This document shows positions 1 to 10,208 of a DNA stretch of 64,000 nt, in pieces; position 1 is the first letter of the stretch, and the number at the start of each line of letters is the position of its first letter. The DNA lies in assembly GCA_001986395.2 (NCBI GenBank), contig MQVO02000004.1, positions 1,798,001 through 1,862,000 of the forward strand, in the 5' to 3' direction. This DNA comes from Irpex lacteus (Eukaryota; Basidiomycota; Agaricomycetes; Polyporales; Irpicaceae). The translations under genes were made by a program, and so were the position numbers. The notes under the pieces were generated by a model, which saw nothing but the letters and a program-made list of their open reading frames with translations, did not search any database and was not told where the DNA came from.

Positions 1-2
1 GG

Positions 3-140
3 TCGAAAGTCATTCCAATCGAGAAAGTCGACTTACTCACCGGCAAGCGGGAGTACGCCGACGAAGAGGAGCAGTTCAAGCACGATGAGGAGGCCAAGGG
101 ACCCAAGAACCTCTGGCAGAGATTCTGGGACCGTATGTAA
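3..140 (+). CDS. C-terminal end of an unidentified gene (5' truncated by window)
   Basis: An open frame runs from the window edge to a TAA at 138-140. It encodes a charged, Glu/Lys-rich tail of 45 codons ending in LWQRFWDRM. No domain is recognisable in so short a piece, and I do not assign a function. The composition and the absence of interruptions suggest a genuine last exon. The next gene starts more than 400 bp downstream on the same strand. Confidence 0.55.
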   Translation, partial: SKVIPIEKVDLLTGKREYADEEEQFKHDEEAKGPKNLWQRFWDRM

Positions 141-566
141 AAACTGTTTACTTAAGTTACTTACCCATCTGTATATTACTGTAGCTGAGTAGCTACTACG
201 CATCTTATTTCACGAATCATGTCATCGCAGTTTGTCATTGTCTCACGGGCGCTGAGAAGCGTGCCCAAATTTTGCCTGATCGGGAAACTCTAGCAGAGCT
301 TGCTGACCATGAACTGTTTAGCCGCTAAGCCGAAGGGCGTGAGGAGCAGAGGGATGCTTTATAACGAGGTGTAAGGGACGTGTGGCAAGATTCTGTCAGC
401 TTCCACCCCCCTCCATCCCATGTATAAAAGGACCCTGGTCGCTGCCGTCGTTGCTGCAATCGCTTACTTCTGCATCTCTTACTCTCATCTTCCACTCACC
501 ATTAAGCAGTACTTCAACTTTCCTATTTCAATCAACGACACAAGTTCGACATCAAGCGCACCTACC
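141..566. other. Intergenic: 3' flank of the first gene and promoter/5'UTR of the pirin gene
   Basis: No gene is seen here. The stretch contains a TATAAAAG motif at 423-430. It also contains an ATG at 420 that is in frame with the pirin start at 567. Confidence 0.5.
423..430 (+). promoter_or_regulatory. TATA box candidate for the pirin gene
   Basis: A perfect TATAAAAG lies 137 bp before the chosen start codon. If it is used, transcription would begin near position 455, downstream of the upstream in-frame ATG at 420, and translation would then start at 567. Confidence 0.4.
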
Positions 567-1948
567 ATGGCTCTTGCATCTATCTCACGAACTGTTGCGA
601 AGAAGGTTTATGCTGTTGAAACTCCAGAGGCAAGTGCTTACCTTCAGTATCATGGAATCGTTTCGCTGGTGGCCGACTAACTCCTCTCTCAGGGCGCTGG
701 AGCTCTTGTACGACGGTCAATTGGCAGCATGAATCTTAAGAACGTCACCCCTTTCCTCATGCTCGATCACTTCCATATCGGCAAAGGCGCAGGCTTCCCT
801 GACCATCCTCATCGAGGACAAGCCACTATCACGTATATGCTCGAGGGGTAAGCAGTTGGGCTCGCTAGAGAGAACAAGGCTGACTTGAGATTCTTCAGAT
901 CAAGCGCACATGAAGATTCCGCCGGGCACGCCGGTGTGATCAAGGCTGGTGGCGTCCAATGGATGTGTGCTGTAAGTGGCTTCTCGAAGGCAGAGTGCTT
1001 TACAAATCCAGCTGCTGACTTTGAGCGGAAATTATAGGGCAAAGGCAGTAAGTTCCTTGCTTCGAGCTTCTTACAAGAAACGGTTTTCAAATTGTGATTT
1101 GGTGAAATTGGCAGTCATACACGCTGAGATGCCCATCCATGCTCCTGGCAAGCCTGAACCTCGTGGTTTGCAACTCTGGTTAGACCTTCCGAAGAAATTC
1201 AAAATGGTGTGTATGCCTTCTTAATGTGTCTTGCAACCTTATTCATTGAGAATTTGTAGGTCGAACCATCTTACCAAGAACTCGATCCTGAGGGTGTACC
1301 TGAGGCGTTCCCCTACGGTAAAGACGGTGGCGTTAAGATCCGAGTAATCAGTGGTATCAGCTACGGAGTCGAATCGCCTGTTAGGCCCTTGGGAGGCTGC
1401 TGGTACTTCCATGCCGTTTTCTCTAAGAAGAACACAATCTTCCAAGAAATACGTGCGTTCCCTTCCTACTCATCACGAAATAGTACAACGCTGAACTGAC
1501 GATACTCTGACAGCCGCCGGATGGACCGCCTTTATTTATAGTACGTAATCCTCGTGCAGACTTACAACAGCTAGTGGAGACTGATCCACGTTAATGCCTG
1601 CAGTCCTCAAAGGATCCGTTATCGTCGGAGAAGACACTTTGCCGCATGAGACATTTAATACTCTCGTTCTGTCTGCTGAGTCAGGGGAGACTGGTGTCAA
1701 GCTCACCGCAGCAGAAGATGGTACAGAATTCATGTTGGCCGCCGCTGAGCCGCTCGACCAGACGATCTTCCAGTATGGTCCGTTTGTTATGACAAACAGA
1801 GAGGAGATCCAAAAGACCATCATCGATTGTACGTTGTTTCATATCCGCCGCTTTTCGCGCTCGTGCTGATTCTCCTGTTTCAGACCAAATGGGCCAGAAC
1901 GGTTTCGAGAAGGCTCATACCTGGAAGAGCAAGATCGGCGGCTTGTGA
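567..1948 (+). CDS. Pirin family protein (cupin fold)
   Basis: Nine predicted exons give 300 residues, close to the usual pirin length of about 290. Exons: 567-629, 693-847, 899-971, 1038-1047, 1115-1206, 1260-1452, 1514-1540, 1604-1828, 1884-1948. The N-terminal cupin contains the family signature DHFHIGKG...DHPHRG and then GKGIIHAEMP. These supply the three His and one Glu that bind the metal in known pirins. A second cupin region follows with the FIYILKGSV motif. Pirins are iron-dependent proteins that act as nuclear transcription co-regulators in animals, and some relatives are quercetinases; the role here is inferred only from family. The start at 567 has the context ACCATGG and matches the usual pirin N-terminus. 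An in-frame ATG at 420 would add 49 residues with a hydrophobic stretch. Intron 1 has a GC donor and exon 4 is only 10 nt. Confidence 0.9.
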
Positions 1949-2051
1949 ACGCACATATTGTATACTACTTGGATTATGGCGCTATGTATCCTTAGGACTA
2001 TTTAATTATAAGATGATCAAATGAACATTCTACAGCATGGGTGTGTGTTGC

Positions 2052-3694
2052 TCACTTAGCGCGAATCTTTTTGCGCCCTTTACCGGCTTCATCGTCACTT
2101 TCAACGTCTTCCATGTTGTTCCACAGCTCGTCTTCATCACCTTCACCTTCATCCTCGTCTGTCGCATTCGAACGAGAACTGTCTACCCCATCCCAAAGCA
2201 CAACCGTGGGCACTACCTTCGCATACGTCTTCTCCACTACCTCACCCTTGTGCTCTTGTTGCTGGCCGACCTGAGCAGCAGGCGGATACGTTGAATGCAA
2301 CCGGACATATCGGTCTTCAGCGGTCGACGCCAGGAACGACGGAGACACCGCGATGGATGTCACAGCTCCCGAGAAACCTAGTTCGACAGCAAGAATGAGC
2401 ACAGTGCTATTAACCGAGATATCCCAGATAAGCTTTCTATCTTACCCTTGTAACCAAAGGATATTTTGCCGTTACGGAGATCAAGGGCGTAGAGATTTGA
2501 GCCGCGATCTGAGACAAAAACTTGACTATACGAATGATTAGCAAGGGAGAAGCTTAGTGAAAGTGCACATCGTAGTGAGGACTGACTGTTCGTTCAGACC
2601 GTTCTCCACTACACCAATTCCGCCAGTCTTTCCTATGCCGGTCCAATTTGATATTGGTCGTCGCGCTGCACGAGTGTCGTAACGGCGTACGTCTCCAAAT
2701 TGTGTACCCACCAAGATACTTTGTTGCGAGAGCGTCGATGATGTCTGAAGATACGCAAATGCGGTGTTGCGAACGGGTTGACGGAGATTAAGACTGTCGT
2801 TTGGAAGCTGATGCAATGACCCTTGAGACGCATATCGAAAAAACGAGCTGGAAAAGCCTCACGTTCTTCGCCCTCCAGACTTCTGCGGGAAGCAGCTGCT
2901 CTGCCCTCTTCCGCTTTTTGGTATCAACATTTTCGCCCTTCCCTTCATCCACAGATTGGGCGAGATTTGTCGAGAAGGCTCGCTCGGTGTCCCAAACCGA
3001 TAGTTCCACTTCATCCCCGGCGTACGCGAATGTTTGCTCGTTCGAGGCTAGTCGCCATTCAGCTAGACGGGTGGGAAGTGTTGCAAGCTTAGGCTCCGAC
3101 GGTGCGTCTGTACTGTCCTCGCCCGAGATCGTCGTAAGACGGAGCGCGCCATTTGACGTGCAGGAATATACACCTCTACCAACAGAAGGTGAGGAGTTCT
3201 TGAGCACAGATACTTTCAAATACGGATATTTTGACGCACTGCTTGCCAAATGCCAGCCCAACATACTTCTGACCTTGCTTCAACCGATTTTCCTGCCAAG
3301 ACGAGTGTTCTTCGAGAGATGTGGCCCCAGCAGACAGACGGAAAACCGCGGCAGACCCATCAGCTCGGGCAGTAGCCAACTTCACTTCAAGCTTTCGTTA
3401 ACATTCGGAACAAGAAGTGGCGTTCAAGGACTTTACCAGTTTGTCGGAGTTGTTTGCGGGATTAGAGATAAGAGCAAGCTTTTGTATGGCTCGCACCCGA
3501 CTAGCTGAAGAGCTCCCTTCCGCGAGAGAGCCGATACTCGTCTCCCATTCCTTTCTGTTTTCTTTCTCTTGGAAAGAAACATATTTTATTGAGCCGAGCT
3601 CATCTCCAGTGAAGTAGCCAGGCATGTCTGCGACAGAGGTTAGTGAACGAGTGAGAGGAGGTTGTGCGATCGAGAAATTCAGCTGCACTTGCAT
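2052..3694 (-). CDS. NSA1: Ribosome biogenesis protein NSA1 (WDR74 homologue)
   Basis: The spliced product is a WD40-type beta-propeller. It begins with the family motif YFTGDELGSIK, continues through AGDEVELSVWDT and KKRKRAEQLLPAEVW, and has the signature GTQFGDVRRYDTRAARRP. The tail is acidic and then basic (GKGRKKIRAK), typical of a nucleolar protein. Nsa1/WDR74 belongs to pre-60S particles and is removed by the AAA ATPase Rix7/NVL; this is family knowledge. At least five introns are predicted. Example junctions, written in the coding direction, are AACTCGGACAAACTG|GTAAAG and CAAGCA|GTGCGT. The upstream ATG at 3694 is chosen as the longest start. An in-frame ATG at 3625 (MPGYFTGDE) fits the family N-terminus better and could be the real start. 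The gene is divergent from GID2. Confidence 0.88.
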
Positions 3695-3856
3695 CTAGCG
3701 CGTAAGCCACGTGGTTACCAGACGCCTCACTCTCGGGGGTGGCTCACGATGCCTGGGCTTTCGCCCTCGACGACGACGGGCGGCGGCAAGTCGTCGTCAA
3801 CGTACCACCATCTCTCAACTATTTGAGGCTTCTGAACTGCTGTGCTATCCGACATC
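3695..3856. promoter_or_regulatory. Shared divergent promoter NSA1 / GID2
   Basis: Only 162 bp separate the two divergent start codons, so both promoters must lie here or overlap the 5' exons. No TATA box is obvious. Confidence 0.5.
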
Positions 3857-5349
3857 ATGGACGCATCCTTGAAAGAGTTGGCTAAGTTGGAGAAACTAGC
3901 CTCGAACTCAAGCTCGTCGAAGAGCAAGTCACCCTGTATCACCGACTCGTTGGACTCTCTTATGCAGTCTCTTCGCGAGACGAAAGAGAAAATACAGTTG
4001 GGAACGGCAAACGACACTACCTTCAGCGGGCTGTCGCAGAAGGTGGACTCGACGAAGAAAGACATTGACGACCGCCAAAAGGAGATATACAACTCCCTGG
4101 CGAAATTCGGAAAGGCGTTGGACAAGGTGTGTGTCGGTCCAGCATCGTGCATGCCATCTGTCGTGAAAGTGGTCAATGCCTCACGTTTGAGCTTGTAGCG
4201 CTTTACCACACCGTTGCCGTCATATCAACCGCTGTTCTCCTCGCCCGAAGCCGTCGCAGCATTGGAACGGACCATCGCGCGACACTTTCTGCGTACCGGC
4301 CAATTTGAGACAGCGGAAACATTTATCAGCGTCAGTAGATCATATTCTGAGGCCACGTCTTCGCAGCGTTTTGATAGAGTACTGGGTGTTTGCAGGAGTC
4401 TGGTGTGAACGTTGACCCCGCGATGCGCTCGCATTTCTTGGAGTTACACCAGATTGTGACCGCCCTCAAGGCACAGAACATTGCCCCCGCGCTGGAGTGA
4501 GTTTAATGAGACCCCAGTTGATAAGCCATCTCACAGTATCCAGGTGGGCTGCACGCAATCGTGCTTTCCTAGACTCGCGGTCGTCACCGTTAGAATTCCA
4601 TCTGCATCGGTCGCAATACTTGCGTCTCCTGTTGTCTCCTCACTCTTCAAACGTGTCTGAGGCCTTGAAGTATGCGAAAACGAATTTCACACCCTTCTAC
4701 CCACGGTACACGGCAGACATAAACAAACTTATGAATTGCATAACGTACGTATCGCGTTTGCAATTGTCTCCATACGCAGACCTCGCATCCCCTGCCTTGC
4801 ACTATGATTTGGAGCCGATGTTTGCCAAGGAGTTTTGTGCTAGTCTCGGAATGAGCCGACAAGTCCCGCTGAGGGTCGTCGGTGACCTAGGTGGTGGGGG
4901 AGCGCTGGCTCGTATTGAGAAAGGCCGTAAGGTTATGCGAGAGAGGAAGAGCGAGTGGAGCCAATCTGACGAGTTGCCGGTGCGTTGCCAGACAATAGCG
5001 GCCATTGTGGTCGGTCTCAGGTCTCAGTGCTTATGATTCTCATCGCATCGTAGATTGAGATACCACTCTTGCCGGAAAACCGGTATCACTCTATCTTTGC
5101 CTGTCCTGTCTCGAAAGAGCAATCAACCGATGCCAATCCACCCATGATGATGAGCTGCGGCCATGTTATCACCAAGGACAGTTTACAGAAACTAAGCAAG
5201 CCAGGAGGGTGAGTTGCTTTGGTCCCATGGCTCTGGGCTTCGTTGGCTCATAAGCTTAACCATGCGCATGCATATTTGACAGCCGCGTCAAGTGCCCATA
5301 CTGTCCCAACGAATCCCAGGTGTCCGCGGCATTGCGCATGCACTTCTAA
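3857..5349 (+). CDS. GID2: E3 ubiquitin ligase subunit GID2/RMD5 (RMND5-type RING)
   Basis: Six exons are predicted. The first intron is 4127-4198. The product starts [14 protein letters not shown], followed by a coiled-coil region. A LisH-like element follows ([16 protein letters not shown]), then CTLH/CRA helices ([16 protein letters not shown]) and a C-terminal degenerate RING (FACPVSKEQ...[11 protein letters not shown]...KCPYCPNE). This order and RING are diagnostic for Gid2/Rmd5. With Gid9/Fyv10 it forms the catalytic pair of the GID/CTLH ligase, which degrades gluconeogenic enzymes through the Pro/N-degron route in yeast. The missing zinc-ligand pattern in the RING is normal for this family. 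The stop TAA at 5347-5349 follows the conserved RING end directly. Confidence 0.93.
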
Positions 5350-5758
5350 TTGCGTTGGAAGCGCGGGCCTTTACGTATTGTATCTGTAGGTGTTCATTTT
5401 TGTACGATTCCAGACAGTGTACGTTTATTGTATCATGCTTTATGAAATTGGAACATCTTAACATTGGTTTCCGCTGACTCCCCTTCCTGGCAATGCTGCC
5501 CGCGAACAGGGTCAAGTAGCCGCTGGCGGCCTCGCTTCTTTTCACAGCTTCTCGCATAGCTATTGTTGAGTCGAGTTTCCCACTTCGGTCGCGTGTGTAC
5601 GGGAATGCACCGATCGTGTCGCACTCGGATCAGCTCCAAGTGACCGCCCCGTCCAACAAAAGAATACTTAAACCTTGTAACCCCTATTGTCTACTCACCC
5701 CTTACATACCCCTCTCTCTACCAGGACTCCTTCCCCCCAGCTCTCGTTGACCTTCAAC
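5350..5758. other. Intergenic, GID2 3' flank and F-box gene promoter
   Basis: No gene is seen. The part before 5759 is pyrimidine-rich (CCTCTCTCTACC), as is common upstream of basidiomycete start codons. Confidence 0.4.
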
Positions 5759-7479
5759 ATGAGCTGTACTTCCGTCGCCGCCGCTAAGCACATAGCTTTC
5801 GCCAACGATGCCTCCGTCTTCCGTTTAGGAGACGACATTCTCCTACAGATCCTTGCGCAGTTGTCCGCTGACGACCTTGTCTTGCTGCGGAAGGTGCGTG
5901 TAACGATGTACACAGTGTCATTCGCGTTGGCTGACACCACTCTCAGACTTGCAAATATTTCTACGTCCTCTCTCGTTCGAGATACCTTTGGCACCATATA
6001 CTCAGACGAGACGTCACACAAGAACGCAAACCGCTTCCTTCATATCGCAAGCCCATCTATGAGCTCGGGTCCGCACAACTGGAAACTCTCATCCGTCGAG
6101 CACAACGCCTCGATGCTCCTTGCCAGCAGCCCACTGTCACGAAGCTTGGTCGCAAACAGCCCGTGCAGTGGATTCGACTTGTCCAGGGCCAATGGATGTT
6201 TGTCGCGACGACGGACAAGCAGCAAAGTACCTTGACGCTGTACTCCTTGACAGTCATGGAAGATGGCAAGCCGTCCATGATGGCCGTCATAAACCTTCCA
6301 GGTCCTGTGTCAAGCGGCGAAATTCAGGTACACGAAGACCGCCTCGTAATTGCTGTCTGCTTCCAAAATCCGTAAGTAATCTGCATCCGCGCAGCATTTA
6401 CGACACTCATGACCACTGCCAGGCGTCGTATGGTCCAGATTCTCTCGGTGCAGGAGCGCTGTGGCCAGCTAGAGTTTGTCACGCTATCAACATTCGAGGG
6501 TCTTTCTCACATTCGCTGTTTACGGAACGAACTTGTGGGATGCGCGGTATTTGGCGACACGCAGTCACCGTGTATCGCCAACTGGAAAACAGGGGAGGTC
6601 GCTTTCCTGCCTGTGACACCAGACGGTCCTGTAAGCCCCTCCACCTTCCATTCCTTGTCATCCTCGTGCCCTCGCTGACGACAACGTGTGCAGGGTAAAT
6701 GCCTTGCCATGGCGCTTCGCGAAGACATTTGTGTCGTCGCTTCGTCGTCCTCTCTCACGGTCTATTCGGTTTCCAGATTTGGATCTCCGGAACTTCTACA
6801 AGTTATCCAATTGGATCACTCCGTCGGGAGCGTGTCTGTCTCGGCTGAAGGCGAGACATTGCCGCTTGGGGAAGGCGCGGACGCACATCAGCCGACACGT
6901 ATGCTTCTTTTTACCGCATCATCTGTCGGCATCAATGTCCTCCGTCTCCGTCAGCAGCAGCCCAAGGACATTCTCGCGCCCCCGACTTTCTCCGTAGACG
7001 TTCTTGCAGAGGAGGACCTCAAGCGCGGTGATGTGCTGTCGTCCAAGCCTTCTTTGCCTCACTTTGGTGGCTCAACTTCACGGCTCTCATGGATCTATGC
7101 TCCGTCGTCGTTCCTCGATCGCAGCAGTGCAAGTCTCGTAACTGGTCGATTTGCCACTCCTGAAGCCGCTCCCGTCGCCGCCTCTCCCGCTGCCCCCGCG
7201 CCTCAAAGTGAAGATGCCGCCACTAACGCTGCTTCTTCCGGCGCCGCCAAGTTCGAGATCCTCTCGGAGTGCAAGGATGTACAGTTGCCGTCGTTCCACG
7301 TTATGCCGGTCATGGACTACGACGACGGTGCGGGCATCGTGGCTATCGGAAACGCCTTGGGCGAGCTCGCTGTGTGCAATTACGGCGGGTCCCTTGGCGC
7401 TGAGGTCGCCGAGTGTTTCAGGCGCATCCCTGTCCCCATTGTTGTCGACCCTGTCGGTGCGCCTGCCACTTTTTTGTAG
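5759..7479 (+). CDS. F-box protein with a beta-propeller-like C-terminal region
   Basis: The ATG at 5759 follows a pyrimidine-rich leader (TTCAACATG). The N-terminus carries an F-box: LGDDILLQILAQLSADDLVLL, then TCKYFYVLSRSRYLWHHIL after the first intron. Further introns join FQNP|RRMVQ and PDGP|GKCLA. The remaining roughly 400 residues contain repeated short beta-rich units (TLYSLTVM, LTVYSVSRFG, GELAVCNYGG), suggesting a propeller, with one Ala/Pro-rich insert near the last third (PVAASPAAPAPQ). F-box proteins recruit substrates to SCF ubiquitin ligases through Skp1. The substrate cannot be read from the sequence. Agaricomycetes carry large families of such genes with poorly conserved C-termini. 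Confidence 0.82.
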
Positions 7480-10208
7480 GCCGACGCGTATGCCGTACAC
7501 CCCGAAGCCGCAGTTCAGCCTGTTGTAAGGGCTCTCCTCCTGATTGGTTTCTTTGTTCACGCTCCACGCTGCATTTTTCGTTCATGATTACCTCCCACGA
7601 CTCTCAATTTTTCTTACGACCCCTACTCACGACTCACGCATCCACGTTCGTATGTGCTCATCCATGACTCACTGTAGCATACCTCCTTGAGGCCTCACCT
7701 CACGACCGCCCGCATCTTCGTTCTATATTTTGACTCTATTCTACACATTACTACTACTACTTTCCCCTCTGTTATCTATTCCTCGCATTCTCCGTTTCGA
7801 TTCGTTCATGCATCCACGACTCTGGTAGCGCAAAAGAATTATTCGTTCATCTCACGAACTATTATAGTCGTACACTTATTTACCTACGCGTACTTAGAAA
7901 AGGCTCAACTGACCTCCTTATATCTCGAACACTATAGCCGAGCTTCACCTCATTACTCGCGTTTTTGCAATGATCTATGATGACTTTTATTCCACCATTG
8001 TCCGAGCCTGGATGGAAATTTTGTCTGTCACTATTTTCATATCCGAGTCCTACTGTAAAGTTTATCGGTTGATTATTATTTCAAACTGCCTTTTTCTATA
8101 AGTGGCAACCCCGAGCTTTGTGGCGTTTACTGCTTCAGTCACTGCACCCGAACCGAGTTCGTGCTCTGGTATCACGACCACGTAAAAGTAATCCTCTTTG
8201 TTTTCCGTCTGGACGAAGGCATCGTCAAACGTTTATGGTAGAGCTGGTTCCCATACTAGATGCGGTTCAATGAAGGAAGTGTTCTATAGGGGCTGAGTCA
8301 TGGGCACACCAGGACAACTTGAAGTTGGACTACTTACCGTGACCACTGTGAGTAGTATAGTACTTTCTGTAAGTACGGTGATTGTTGACTTATGAGGCTC
8401 ACTGCTATGGCATACTGTCTGCAGATATCTGTGCCTGCAGCCTTCGAGTCATAACCTCCACGGAATTCTACTGACTTACGCCTACCGAGACGACTGCGTA
8501 GTATGAAGCCTGAAGCGGAATCCGCATACGCTTGGTATCCCTACTCGGGTCGGGTGTATGTCCCGAGGACCACACGACCTTCTATTTTTTTTTGCATACC
8601 AGGAAACCTAGAAGCCGGTCAATCCAGGGGTTTGTCACGAGAAAAAGTGCCGTTATACGCGGACTTCTCCTCTGCCTCATGGGTGTGATGCAATGATGGA
8701 ACATATAGGTCCGTATACAACTTGACTTCTTTCCGATGTCCAATTTCATTTCTATATTCGTTTCCCTTTTCTCTTTCTCCTTCCGGAATTGAGGAACTGA
8801 GCCGCTCACGTACTCATCTACGGTGATAATAGGCATCTGCTCGGTGTGGCCACCTGTCACTGGATTCCATCTGGCGCAGCAAGTCACTGTAGCTGAAACT
8901 GACAGATCCGCTATGGATATTTCGAATTCCAAGTCACAATCATAAGAAGAATGGAGCCAGTTTCCTCATATTCACAATCTAACAGGCGAACCTGAATCAT
9001 CAGTGGAAGAACTAAGTGCGCGAAGACAAACGCAATGCGGGACCTCGCGCTGCCAACTTGCATACTTCACATGGCAGAGGGAGGTACGGGCAAGCACTGA
9101 GGAAATTCTCCGGAACTTGTTCATCATAGTATACACGGCATTTCTACTTACTATGGCTATAAGTACTTGGTAGGACCGTATCATACTCAACTAGCTCAGC
9201 TCTTTGCTCCCTTACTTCACCACGAACTGAAGGCTAGATGAAGCCACTCATCCTGGGTTTAAGACTCGCACACAGTAGACATGTAGCACATATAGCACAT
9301 CTCAACTCAGAGTCCGAGGAGATCGATACTCGAATACACGTCACTGCGGCCAGTGGCTGCCAACTTCACAACGCCGATGTCGACGTGACCGAGATACTGT
9401 TGCACCTCCCTTAGGCGTACTTGGTATTCAAGACCGGAGCATGATGGTAGAAATTAAAGTGAGCACATATACGTGGTACGTCGAAGCAGACTACGTCGGC
9501 GTACACGAATAAACGAATGTGAAAGAAGCCCAATTTTAAGTTATTGCAGACACGTTGTGCGAGACCGAGAGTCAACAGCACACCAGACATACGAATCAAC
9601 GACAGACGTACTCAGTATAGGTATACTATGGACTTGTAATCCATCAAGCTTCAAGGTGCAAGGTGCAAGGATCGTGGTACTCACCGACTCACGCCCATGG
9701 CCAATCTGCTCTGAACGATCATTCCAAAATTCAGAACAAAAACCATTGCTATTCACAAATGATCACGTCCACACCCGATACCAGATTGCAGTATCCGTTT
9801 CCACTCCATAAAACACCGGAGAACAAAAAGAGAGATGGTATGTGTCGGTGGTATGTATACGGTATACGGACGTATAACGAAAAAGAAGAGTAAAAAGAAA
9901 GAACCTCGCAATAACCCGTGTCGTACTATAAGTGGGAAGCGGTGTGCGTGTGGGATAAGCGTATGGGTCGGATATGATGAGGTGGGATATATGGGTGGGG
10001 GGAATACGTCAAAGACAAATGAAGAAAAATCAAAAGAAAGACGATGACAGGGGAAGAGAGAATGGGGAATCGCGCTGCATCATGCGTCAATAGTAAACAG
10101 TAAGACAACACGAAGGCGTAGGCATTAGGAGGTAATCGTAAGAGTCATGAGATAGAGATATAGAGAAAGCGAGACGGAAAATGAGAGCGGAGCGAACATG
10201 AAAGACGC
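7480..10208. other. Long gene-poor region with one possible cryptic minus-strand gene
   Basis: The 2.7-kb stretch between the F-box gene and the Ala/Glu/Pro-rich gene has no continuous, clearly bounded gene. Its right end (about 9800-10208) is purine-rich on the plus strand and is probably the 3'UTR of the minus-strand neighbour. Protein-like minus-strand frames occur between about 8060 and 9200 (see separate entry). Confidence 0.5.
8062..8232 (-). pseudogene. Possible terminal exon of an unannotated or decayed gene
   Basis: On the minus strand a 56-codon frame ends at a TAA (8062-8064). It reads like real protein (ENKEDYFYVVVIPEHELG, then AVTEAVNATKLGVATYRKR). The same frame continues upstream across a TAA at 8233-8235 into more protein-like sequence (TSFIEPHLVWEPALP). 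This upstream segment is preceded by a good acceptor (CCCCTATAG) and a good donor (GTAAGTAG) 54 nt apart. I do not recognise the family. The internal stop and the lack of a consistent upstream gene model suggest a pseudogene, a sequence error or a missed splice. Confidence 0.3.

Noticed and set aside
2801..3508. Plus-strand open frame opposite NSA1
   Set aside because: Antisense shadow. The minus strand contains the WD40 protein with consistent splice sites.
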